This document shows positions 45,101-55,592 of a stretch of DNA of 64,000 nt, piece after piece; position 1 is the first letter of the stretch; every line of letters starts with the position of its first letter. A model generated the notes under the pieces. It had not been told where the DNA came from and did not search any database. It worked only from the letters and a program-made list of their open reading frames with translations. The stretch spans positions 87,580,381 to 87,644,380 of the forward strand of contig CM043957.1 in the NCBI GenBank assembly GCA_014529385.2, read 5' to 3'. The stretch comes from Adiantum capillus-veneris. Its lineage: Eukaryota > Streptophyta > Polypodiopsida > Polypodiales > Pteridaceae. Position numbers and translations under genes: made by a program.

Positions 45101-45540
45101 GACTCTCCTTTAAGCTTTACATCCAAGATGTGAGTTTTGCCCCTATGCTGGACAATGATCTTTTTGTTGTAGGCATCCAAGACTCCATGCACTCGGAATA
45201 TCCATGGGATCCCCAACAAGGCGTCACAACCTTCCAGCGACATGATGTAAAACTCTTCAGTGTCCACATACGACTGAATATGCAGACGCAGTTTTCCAAT
45301 GATGGGAGTAACACACTCTGAGTGGCCAGGACATGCCAACCCTGCCTCTGCTTTGTACCCCATCTCTTCAGCTCTGATGCCCAGCTTCATAGCTAACTCT
45401 GGTGAGATAAAGTTGGCTTTGGCACCTGGATCAAAGAAGATGAGTGCCGTCTGATCCCTAACTTTACCCCATGCCCTACATAACTCACTAGCATCTGTGT
45501 TGGGTATGTCACCCACCATGTCTGGCACTAAACCTGTCAT
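42111..45540 (-). pseudogene. G2 pol, decayed
   Basis: Same order as G1, in more pieces. Protease: LIFFDPGAKANFISPEL near 45,420-45,470. RT: 43,771-44,919 with FFDDMIVYSKN near 44,400. RNase H and the linker continue to about 43,480. Integrase: 42,922-43,483. GPY/F: 42,479-42,724. Chromodomain: 42,111-42,353. Frame changes or stops lie near 44,920, 43,770, 43,560, 43,205, 42,925, 42,640 and 42,415, and short deletions occur near 42,478 and 42,825. Confidence 0.85.
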
Positions 45541-47259
45541 GGCCTTTTTGCTCTTCTTTATCCTCTGAGTCAGCTGGCCTTTTCCTTTGTGGACAATTGA
45601 TAGAAAAGTGACCAGGCTGCTCGCATAAAAAGCATTTGTTCTTAGCCATTAGGACCTTCTTTTCCTCGAGCGACTTGCGCACAAAAGGCTTCCTTTTTTG
45701 TTTGTTTGTCTGCACTCCAGAAGTCCCAACTAAATCCTTATCTTTGGTGACCTTTTCTGACCCCTGTGACGCATCAGGAGCCGTTTTCACAAAGGGCTTC
45801 TTCGCTGAATTTTTCTTTTGCTGCCCTCCTTTGTCACTGCTCGGAAATCCATTGTCCTCTTCTTTCAACAAGGCAAGACCAGTGTTCGCAACTTCCATAA
45901 GCTGAGTAAGGGTAGCCACTCTGTTCTTTGTACAGTAATCGTGAAGCCCTTTAGGCAACCCACAACAGTACTTCTCTATCTTCTCTGTCAATGGCACAAA
46001 TCTGTAGGAGGTCACTGAGAGTAACGCTTTACAAAACCTCCTATTGTACTCCAGCAAGCTCTTGCACAAAGCTGAAGTAAGCTGGTGCCAATCTGTCAGG
46101 ACGTCGGCTTCAAATTCATTTGACAGCCAAGCAAATGCAAACATTTGCTTGAAGTAAACCCAAGTGGTGGGTGCTTGTCCTTGCATTAACAATGTCGTCC
46201 ACCATGTAAGCACATTGTCCTTTAAGAAAGTGGCAGCTTTCCTGACCTTCGAGGCCTCTGTAAAATTCCCTCCCACATAAGTTGTATCAAACTGAGGTAA
46301 GTGAGGGCCTTTGTCTTATCCTCGAAACCACTGAAGGTACTGAACTTTACCGCTGCACCACCTTCTTTGTAAGCCTTCGGCTTCTCTAGTGCCACCAAGT
46401 TGTCATACAGAATGGTCTGCAACATGGGCACTGTAGTAGGCATGATCGGCACATCTTGGCCATTAACATTTTGCGTCAGAGGTGCGATATCTGGATGCTG
46501 TCCAGAAAAACCAGCCATGCCAAAATGACCCTGTGGCACCCCAAACTGGCCCTGGTTGCAGTGGAAACCTTGTTGCATGCCGATACTACCATACATGGGG
46601 TTTGGCATGATGCCTTGCATACCCCCTAACACTGTTCCTGGCATGTACGGCTGACTTCCAGGCGCATAAGCAGCCATACTTTGGAATACTGATCCACCCC
46701 CGAAATACCCAGGATGTACCGTGGGTAGTGGAAAAACTGAGTGCATTGCCTAGTATCCAGCTCCTTCTCCATTCAAGACAGCATGCTGGCTCTGAAAGGT
46801 GGCGGGCTGAACTGGCATAACCTGTGGAATAGGCGTTCTAGCCACCTGTTCAAGCACGGGAGAAACCTGCTTTGGAGCCCCCGACTCCGCAACATGCGAG
46901 TGTTCCCTTTCCTCCTGAGCCACATGAAGTACGTGGGCTTGAGCATCAACAAGCTCCGTACGCGACGTAGGTTGCCTATTTTGCTGTTGCATTGGTGACG
47001 CTTGCAAGAATTCCATAAACCTCGGATTCTGCACCAGTTGCAAAAAGACATTCACCGCGGCAACTAACTGGGTCTTGAACGCATCATCCTCATGTTGCCC
47101 AGTCATAAAACCCTATACTACTGGAGGGACATTCACGTTGACAGGAGGTACAGACTGACGTGGCCGTGAGCTCTCGCCAATCTCAAAAACCATAGGAATC
47201 TCCTGCCTGTCCTTTGAAGAAGAACCCTCTTCCATAATTCCCTGCCCCTTGTCGGCCAT
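45541..47259 (-). pseudogene. G2 Gag, decayed
   Basis: It begins at the conserved MADKGQG methionine (47,259), with the zinc knuckle CFLCEQPGHFSINC near 45,590-45,640. A stop near 47,107, a TAG at 46,750 and a frame change near 46,290 interrupt it. Relative to G1 a short Lys-rich segment after the knuckle is deleted near 45,542. Confidence 0.82.
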
Positions 47260-47341
47260 AGTGTAATCCCCGCGTTCCTGCACTCTGTCTCTTTATCCCA
47301 AAACAATCAAGCTCACTCTTTAAGGAAAAAGTGATTGATGT

Positions 47342-47357
47342 CCCGGCAACGGAACCA
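47342..47357 (-). other. G2 primer binding site (tRNA-Glu)
   Basis: TGGTTCCGTTGCCGGG on the minus strand abuts LTR3 and is fully complementary to the 3' end (CCCGGCAACGGAACCA) known for plant cytosolic tRNA-Glu. Confidence 0.8.
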
Positions 47358-48795
47358 TGAAACCGGCCCGTGGGGCGGTAGGCGTTGGCTTTCACCCGAA
47401 ATTCTTTACTTTAGACACACACAGAGGACTTTGAAAAGGAGACCTGTAACGGGAATTAACACTTAATCACACACACAGCTCGGAAGCTAGAATGCTCCGA
47501 GCAGACGCCGACAACTTGTAGGCCCCAAAATTGGCGCCCCTTTCGGGTAAAGTACAAAGAAGAGTCCTGGGAATCCTTTGACTGTATCCCACTAGATACC
47601 GCCTGTTTTGGCAAAATTTCGACAGCATAACAACCCCAAAACTTGCACGAAAGCAATTCCCCTGCTGGAACTCGCTTCTATTGGCGTATACCCTCTGATT
47701 CCTACCCAAAAACAGAAAATTCAGCACGCTGTATTTACTGGTTTTTGCCCTGTTTTCAGCCCCAAACAGTCCCCTAACTGTCCTCTGCCAGTGGGGCACG
47801 ATTCCCAAAGGGTCTGGCGCCCGTATGGCTGAAAAACAGTAAAATTACAGCGCATACACAATGCTGATTTTGCACCTGTATGGTGAGGTTATGACCCTCA
47901 CCAGTGCCTGCTTTGGAGTAGCAGCTAGCTACCCCTGTTCCTGCTCAAGGAGGCTCTTGCCTCAGCACAAAAGCATGAACCCACACAGCTGTACATCAGT
48001 CAAATGAGGAGCCTGGGGCATCACATAACTGCACGTAGGGGAGAGAGAGAGCAGTGTGTAGTGTGCAGGGCATCACTCCTAGCACACTGTACATGAGAGG
48101 GAAAGGAAGCACTCCATAGCTCTTAACCTGTGACAAAAACTGAAATGAGGCCTCTCCCAACTTAAAAATCAGCGCCCATTTTTCTATAGGAGGAAAGTCC
48201 ATGAAAAACTCACACTTGGCGCATTTACAAGCATTTTCCCGTTTCGGGTTCGCCCCTTTAAAAAAATGACCGGTTGCCCAGTTGACTTCATGGCAGAGTT
48301 GTAAAATGTTCCCCTAGTCATACCCGAGGTTACGCGAACACATTTCACGGCCCAAAATAGCAATTCTCTAAATTTTAGGAGATGCTTCCGTTGGGCTCCC
48401 ATTGGTCTTCTGACCATCTATCCTCATTGGGACCGTATCCAAAAGTGCAATGTGGCCCAACTGTCGGATACTTTTTGTTGGTAGTCCCACCTTGACTTTA
48501 CGCCTTAATTGAGTTCACTTCCTAGTATCCACCAACTTGCTAAGTGCGACGGGGGAACCTATATGATCTTGCTCTGAGCCTAGACATCCTCTTACCATAC
48601 GAATTCCAATGCCGACCACTACCTATCTGCGGGTGAAACTACTGTTCACCTTAGCCATGCAATGTCCGACCGTTTGCTACTTCAAGAAGAGGGTCTCAAA
48701 AATAAAACAAAACCCCTTGGAAAGAAACCAACAACTAAAGTTAGCAGTTGCCACGTCCTCGTGACATAGTTAACAGTTGCCACGTCCCCGTGACA
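47358..48795 (-). repeat. LTR3 (5' LTR of G2)
   Basis: About 1,438 bp with the family termini. Its outer end is followed by the GCCAA duplication. Confidence 0.9.
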
Positions 48796-48800
48796 GCCAA
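48796..48800. repeat. Target duplication GCCAA (right) of the tandem array
   Basis: Right-hand copy matching 33,155-33,159. Confidence 0.85.
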
Positions 48801-49239
48801 AGATGCCAAGTCAATGATAGTGAACATTTCGAGCAAGTGTTCTATAATCTTTGGAGCTCTCACCTGGCTAGTGATTTAAAGATCTCTAAAGATAGGTAGA
48901 CGGTCATTACCTAAGTGGGGACATCATCTTGTCCAATCAAGTAGTAAGGAATGCTTGGTATATGTATTTTAGGCACTAAAGTGTCAACGGTAATTTTTGT
49001 CACTCAAACACCTAAGAGGTTAGGGGTTGCCATCAAGATGTGAGAGGAGTAAACTCTCAAGGTAACAAGGAGTTTTCAATAAGAGAACCCACTTGAAGAG
49101 GTTAAAGGAAGTAAACATAAACTCATGAGGTAATAAACACTTCTCAAAGAGAGAAGTCTCAAAGAAAAGAAGGAAAAGATTTCTAAGTTGAACTTAGGAA
49201 AGGAGAGTTTTTTAACCTGTTGGTTTTCTCTCCTTAGTG
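48801..49239. other. Unassigned sequence right of the array
   Basis: No domain was recognised in this stretch. By position it may be the upstream part of the copia remnant that follows. Confidence 0.35.
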
Positions 49240-49760
49240 GTTCAAGGATGTTTACGAGGATGCAAGCTTTGCTTCAAAGGGAGGCAATGTCACGTCATCT
49301 ATAGCATTAGGACCATGGAGCGCACATGGCACGCACATGTAGAGTGCCTAGTGCACATTGCTCGTGTAGAGCTTGGGGACTAAAGCCTTGGGTCTTGTCT
49401 GATCAAGTATGAATGGCCAGAGCCCAATCTATTAAAAGTGGACTTTAGTAGTGTTTCTAAGTCATAGAGCTCACACTAGAGCTCTTCATGTGAGGTATAT
49501 GATGCCTAGGTTTTCAACTTATGTATCACTAGGCATGGAGGTGATTTTCACAAAGGAGGATGCGTTGTCCATTCGGGATAGAGACTCCGGCAAGGAGGTC
49601 AGAGGGGCATGGTGGAGAACGGTCTCTACAAGCTCCATGCTCTTTCTTCAATGACTGGCACTCCCACCTTGGTGATTTATGGCATTACGGGTTTGGCCAT
49701 TTGAACATTGATGCTCTTCGTTGTGTGTTATGTGTAGCAGAAGTGACTTAAGGTGATAAC
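49240..49760 (+). pseudogene. Ty1/copia remnant (gag-pre-integrase region)
   Basis: The plus strand reads GMEVIFTKEDALSIRDRDSG, then after a frame change VENGLYKLHALSS, and after another LWHYGFGHLNIDALR. This order (end of protease, ENGLY, then the H...GH motif) is that of copia gag-pre-integrase. Stops and frameshifts are frequent. Confidence 0.6.
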
Positions 49761-49893
49761 TCAGGATAAGTGCTTAGTATGTACACAAGGTTCCTTTCAT
49801 TTCATGAGAGATTGTGCAACAAAAATAGAGAGAGATATTGTGAGTGAAGGTTCCTATGAGTGATGGAGAGAGAAAGAAAACTAACACCAGAGG

Positions 49894-50542
49894 TGTAACA
49901 GACTTGGACACTCCAAGTCAAGAATCTACCAGGAGAGCATCAAATAACCACTTCAAAACGGTTCACAGTTCACAATTGATTCAACAGTGGCCCGGCGGAG
50001 TTCCGTGCCTAGAGATATTGGCCCCAAAGACTGGTGCCCCTTTCGGTATTTCTTTTTGTATTAATTTGAGTTCAAAGTACAAGAGTGCGAGCAGGCGCTC
50101 ACACTCAGACTCTACGTCCAGATGCTCTGAGTTGTGAGAGGCCTGCTCACATATTTAAAGTTACAAGGGTTGCTAAAAGCACAGCCCCAAAAGCTGAAAA
50201 CAAAAGTTTCAAGTAAAAGCTTTTAAAATAAAGCAAAAGTTCTTCCTCTCTCTCTTTCTTTTAATAAATAAAGCAGAGAGGCTTTCTCTTTCTCTCTCTC
50301 TTGCTAAAATAAAGCAAAGAGGGTTCTCTCTCTCTTTCTCAACAATTTGCGTAGAAAAAGCAACACCAAAAAGCTACCCAGCTTTCCGTAAATCACGGTG
50401 ATGTCCAACAAATCAAGGTTAGGGTAGAATTAGGGTTTCTGATTTTAGGGTTAGGGTTTCATCAAAATTAGGATTTCTGGTTTTAGGGTTAGGGTTTCAA
50501 TAGAATTAGGGTTTCTCGCAGCCACGTCATCACTTTGTGACA
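49894..50542 (-). repeat. 3' LTR of gypsy element H
   Basis: In element sense it begins TGTCACAAAGTGATGACG at 50,542, beside the polypurine tract TTCAAGAGGGGGGTA (50,543-50,557). It contains the CCCCTTTCGGTATTTCTTTT block (plus strand, near 50,037) shared with the G LTRs. The far end at 49,894 (TGTAACAG) is a guess, because the partner LTR lies outside the window. Confidence 0.6.
50405..50520. repeat. Telobox-like TTTAGGG cluster in LTR H
   Basis: Repeated TTAGGGTTAGGGTTTC-type motifs (AAACCCTAA on the element strand) occur about eight times in 115 bp. They lie just inside the start of the LTR, where its promoter region would be. Confidence 0.75.
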
Positions 50543-51080
50543 TACCCCCCTCTTGAAAGCATTGTAATCGCCCTCAATTACGCCTGCAAAACAGACAGAG
50601 GCCATAAACCGTCTTAGCAGACACTGACTGTTAGTACCTACGTACTAGGAACACACATCTAGCACATGTATCAACCGACAGTCACATCACACGACATCAC
50701 TAGACATTCAATATTCATTTGGATCTTAAACCATGATTTATCGGCAATGTAGCTAGCAATTGCATCTAGATCTAGTCGGGACCTCACCCGATGCCCGATT
50801 GACTAACCCCTATTGCAACCATGTCTACTCGAGATCATTAGACCGAAATTTTGCAGTCATTTCGTCTATCAGTTCCTGCACTTAAACAAGTCAAGAACAA
50901 GTCAGTTTCATATTTTCCGGAATTCCATTTCATAAAGTCATCCAGCAGAATACGGTCAGCTCTCAGTATCTCTAGTCTTCAAAAATCGAGGCATTTGTTG
51001 ACAAAGGAGCGGAGTAATTCCTTTCTTGTGCATCCCACTGCACCAGATCTCCGACCAAGCTGAATTATGGGTTCCATTTG
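50543..51080. other. Polypurine tract and 3' non-coding region of element H
   Basis: It begins with the polypurine tract next to the LTR. The rest shows no coding region until the decayed chromodomain end near 51,090. Confidence 0.55.
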
Positions 51081-51089
51081 GAATAGACT

Positions 51090-54007
51090 ATGCTAAATCA
51101 AAAGCTTCAAGGTAAAGATTCACATTTCGAGGAATATCTGCTAGGTCTTCCCCCTCCATTCGCTTCGCATCCATCGGAAGTAGGTCTTGAATTTAACCAA
51201 GAACCGTCAGTTTGCTTTACCTTCTTTCTTTCTTTCTGTGCCAATTTCTGTTCTAGACGAGTATCTGCTCGTTTTCGTCCAATTCGGGTTGCACCTCTGG
51301 CTTCCCATCATCGGGCACATCGCCTTCAAAAGGCTTTAAGAGACTCACATGAAAAACATTGTGAATCCTCCAAGTATTCTGGCAGCTTCATTCCAAAGGA
51401 GATATCATTTATCTTTTCATTAAATCTGGAAAGGTCCACATTATCTGATGCTAAGCTTTCAAAGAAGCCGCTCCTTTCCCTCTTTTCTTTCTCAGGTGTG
51501 CCTTCCCATAATGTAAGAGCACCCAATCATTCTCCTTCAATTTCAAATCGCGACAATGGCAATCTATTGCCTTTTTCTGTCTTTCCTGAGATTTCTGCAA
51601 AGCAACGGACCTTGGCAAAAGCCGTGTCTAAGTCGCACATATACTCATCTGCTTCAAAAATTCTATCTTTCATGCTTAGGAAGGGTAGAACCTTCGTAGC
51701 AAATTCAAAAATTTCAAATAGCATCTTCCCCATCAAAGAGTCAAACATGTTTCTGTAGGCATATTCCACCAAAGGTAAAAACCTTTCCCAAGTAGTCTTT
51801 TGATCCAACCAAGAAGACTTCAACAAAGCTAGTACCACTGAATTAGCAATCTCTGATTGCCCGTTAGTCTGCGGGTGGAACGAGAACTGCAACCGCGTGC
51901 CTATGTTCTCCCAAATAGCCGTCCAAAACAAACTCATGAACTTGGGGTTCTGTCGAAGACAATCGTGCCAAGCATGCCATGTAATCTGAAGACCTGGGCA
52001 ATAAACAATCGTGCCCACGTTGTGTTCTTGGGAGATGAAATTCATTGCAATACTTTCCCAGGGCGGGTGGGTATGGGTAAAAAGCTGTAACAATCCCTGT
52101 GCTTTATGCCTGTCAAACTTGACCTTCGGGCATATCAAGCAATTGCACAAACGCGTCCATATTCTTCTTGAGTCTCGGCCAAAAGAAGTATCCCTCTATC
52201 CCTTTCAAGGTGGTAGCAAACCCGTAAAAGGCGGACAGTGGCATTTGGTTAGAACCTTTTCCCTCAACGGCTGTGTAACGCACAACATGGTTTTTTCTCA
52301 TCAAGTAGCCATCCCGAAAGGAATATCCCGCTACTGTTTCCCCATCCCGTATCCGTGTGAAAATGTCAGCAAAATCTGGATCTATGGCATACTGGTCGAC
52401 CATATCCTCGAAAATCCTATGATGTATCACGGAAATAGCCAAAACCAACGGCTTCTGAGACAAAGTATCTGCCACCACATTCTTCTCTCCCTGCACATGG
52501 ACAATCTGGAAGTGAAACTGTGGCAAGATGTTTGCCTACCGCATTTGCTTTTCCGAGCTGCTTCTGTGACAAGAAGTAGCGTAAACTCTGATGGTCTGTA
52601 AAGACAGTAAAATCCGCTCCGAGTAGGTAGTGCCGCCATTGAGTAAGAGCATGGATAACCACCAAAAGCTCTTTCTCATAAATCTGTGTTGTCATTTCCG
52701 GCCTTGAGAACAATCGGCTCTCGTAAGCAATGACATGGCCTTCTTGCATTAAGACCGCACCCAGACTACGACCACAAGCATCACAATATACTTCAAATGA
52801 CTTCTGCAAGTCCGGCAAAGTCAAAACTGGTCCCTTAGTCAATTTCTCTTTCAAAGTTTGAAAGGCAGTCACCTCTGTGGATCCCCACGAGAAAGGGACT
52901 CATTTCTGTGTCAAGATATGCAAAGGGGAAGCAACCTCTGCAAACTTTCTAATGAACCGCCTGTACTACGAACACTGTCCCAAGAAGCTTCTAACTTCAT
53001 GGACATTCTTCGAATCGGGCCAATCACGGATAGTCTCTATCTTGGTCGGATCCATTTGCACTCTTGCTGCTGTCCCAAAAGTGTATCTTTGGTAGGAAAA
53101 ATTCACTTTTCTTCGCATTAATCACTAACTTGTGATCTCGTAAGACTTGAAGCAGATGATGTCTATGTTCTGCCTCATTCTTGGAGAAAACAATGATATC
53201 GTCAAAGATAGTGCCAACAAATAGCCTGTACTCTCGAAAAAAAAATCATGTCCATCATCCGGTGCGATTCGGATCTGATGGTATCCACTCTTCAAATCAA
53301 TCCTGCTAAAACACGAGGATCCCTGTAATCTGTCGAGTATATCATCGATCCTAGGAATCGGAAATCTGTTCTTGATGGTGATTTTGTTGAGAGCTCTATA
53401 ATCGATGCACATTCTCCAAGATCCGTCTTTCTTCAAAATCAACAACACTGGAGGGCAATATGGTGAAGTACTAGGTTGGACAAGACCCTTTTCCAAGAGG
53501 TCTTTCACTTGGTTCATAATCTCTTCGTTCTGGGCTCGGCTCACACGGTAAGGTGGCCAGTTCACTGGAGTGCTTCCTGGTATCATATCAATAGTATGAT
53601 CCTCAGGACGAGTGGGTGATAACTCGCTTGACAGGACAGGCCCTTTGAAAAGCAATCGGCATGAGTGTGGAGAAAATCTTGGCGTTCTTTTGTTCAAGTC
53701 AAAACATATTCGACCTTCATCCATCATTTAGTTCTCTCCCAAAAAAAGTGAGTGAAGAAACTGAAGTTCATCAAGTACAATCTCTGAACCCTTCATTTGT
53801 CAAAGTCGCTTTCTCGGTCCGGTAGTCAACCACGGCGTTGTTCTTGTGGTACCAAGGGATTTCGAGTAGAACGTCACAACCTTCCAAGGCAATCACGTAA
53901 AACTCCGCGTGCCCTACACACCCATGTCATTGCAAACGAAGTTTGCAAATGCTCGGTGTAATGGCAACATCCCGTCCGGGTGCCACTTGAACTACCTCCA
54001 CCTGTGG
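51090..54007 (-). pseudogene. Element H pol, decayed
   Basis: The minus strand holds a protease tail near 53,880 (EFYVIALEGCDVLLEIPWY) and RT at 53,125-53,727 ([20 protein letters not shown], then [10 protein letters not shown] near 53,190). RT has a deletion between its fourth and fifth motifs. RNase H is at 52,417-52,872 (VYCDACGRSLGAVLM) and integrase at 51,527-52,526 (FHPQTNGQSEIANS near 51,870). A chromodomain remnant lies near 51,110-51,190. Stops and shifts are frequent. It is a distant relative of G1-G3 and is interrupted at 54,007 by G3. Confidence 0.78.
54004..54007. repeat. Target duplication GTGG of G3 (left)
   Basis: GTGG precedes the 5' LTR and is repeated at 62,705-62,708. Only four bases match; a five-base duplication with one later change is possible. 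Confidence 0.6.
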
Positions 54008-55484
54008 TGTCACCAGCGTGTGACTACTATCTATCCTTTTTGTTGATTTCTTTCTTATTATCTATTTACTTTCACTTTTTGGAAACACCCCTCGGGAAAT
54101 CTAACTGCCCTGCATTGCATAGCTAGTGTGGAACTGTCCAGAGGGAGTCCAGGCCTGAGGGCAAGAGAGCACTAAGGTTGGACAAGGACTATGGTTAGCC
54201 AAGTGGGGTCATTGACTAGCCAAAGTGGAATCCTTTGCTACAGAGGCTACATTTCAGTTTTGGATGTGGCCGCAGTGTACAAAGAGGGTCGGATGACCTA
54301 GAAAGATACAATGGCAGCATCTCCTAAAATTTAGGGAACTGCTATTTTGGGACCTGAAAATGTCTTCGCGTCATTACGTGCAGTTTGACATGGGGATCAT
54401 TTTGTTACTCTGTGGCCAAGTCAACAGAGGCTGCAGGTGAGATATTTTTAGACCCGAGGGTCTAAAGCGGGAAAATGCACAAATGAGTGACACTTGGCAC
54501 TCTGAGGCCAGTTTACTACTTATAGAGAAGGCAAAAACGTGATTTATAGCTGGGAGGCTCATTTTGCAAGTGTCTGTCACAGGTTAAGAGCTATGGAGTG
54601 CTTGCTTTCCCTCTTATGCACAGTGCGGTGCCAGGAGTGATGCCCTGCACGCTACGCACTGCCCTCTCTCTCCCCTTTGGCAGTATGTTATGCCCCTCTA
54701 GTGGGCTCTTCATTTGACCAATGTACAATTGTGTGGGTTCATGCGCGATTGCCGAGGCAAGAGCCTCTTGCACAGGTACTGGATTAGCTAGCGACTAATC
54801 CCCCCGCAGGTACAGGTGAATTCGGAGAGGTTTCACGCCAGAAATCTCGTCCGATTCAAAGGGCAAGTAGCCCTACAGGTGCGGGAGCTCGAGGACTTGC
54901 TAGGGATGCGACCGGCACGCGAAACGGAGCCCGAAACAGTGAATTACAGCCTGCTGTGTATTTTTGCAGGTTTAGGGTTTTGGCCCTAAACGGACCCTAA
55001 TACCCCCAGGAGGTTCGGGGACGCAAGGGGACCGCTGTACAGGCGATCTGGCGTATTTTCAGGGCTGAAAACAGAGAATTCAGCGTGCTGCAGATTCTCG
55101 CCAGGTTTTGCAAAGTGCCCGTATGCGTCGGGAAAGTCAGTCAATGCGTGGGAATACTGACCGTGAAAGGTTCTAGTACAGTTATGCTGCCGAAATCGGG
55201 CTGGAACAGTGGAAATTCAGCCGAGTTTGTGCGGGGCAGCTTGTAGGAACCACAGCGTTTATTCCCTCTTTTGAACAATAAAGAAATACCGAAAGGGGCG
55301 CCTAAGTTAGGGGCCAATCTGGTGTCTGTCTACTCATACAGGTGCAATCTAGCAGCCTGTATCCCTCTCCCCTTTGTTGTGTCTTGAAAGTACAGGTAAA
55401 ATAGACGACTAATAATGGGTGAAAGCTAAATCAAGGTTTAAAGTAAAGTCTACCGCCCTTTTTGGATTGAACAGGCCGGTTTCA
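54008..55484 (+). repeat. 5' LTR of G3
   Basis: Begins TGTCACCAGCG and ends GCCGGTTTCA. Compared with the 3' LTR I see a 2-base difference near 54,317 and one A/G change near 54,794. Confidence 0.93.
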
Positions 55485-55500
55485 TGGTTCCATCGACGGG
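55485..55500 (+). other. G3 primer binding site
   Basis: TGGTTCCATCGACGGG directly follows the 5' LTR. It keeps the TGGTTCC start of the family site but differs from the G2 site at three positions. Confidence 0.65.
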
Positions 55501-55592
55501 ATTAAATTACTTTTTTCCATAGAAGTGAGCCTTGGGCAGTTTTCGGCTTGAAGACACAGGGGATCATAGACGAGACACAGGGAATTGTAATT

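Larger units (their letters stand above)
33160..48795 (-). mobile_element. Tandem chromovirus array: LTR1-G1-LTR2-G2-LTR3
   Basis: Three same-orientation LTRs (33,160-34,634; 40,113-41,939; 47,358-48,795) alternate with two internal regions, each with its own primer binding site and polypurine tract. The only 5-bp target duplication, GCCAA, flanks the whole 15.6 kb. This is one locus carrying a tandem element that shares its middle LTR, not two independent insertions. Internal region G2 is more decayed than G1. Confidence 0.88.

Noticed and set aside
51090-51758. A 222-codon plus-strand frame
   Set aside because: It is antisense to the decayed integrase and chromodomain of element H and reads no known domain.
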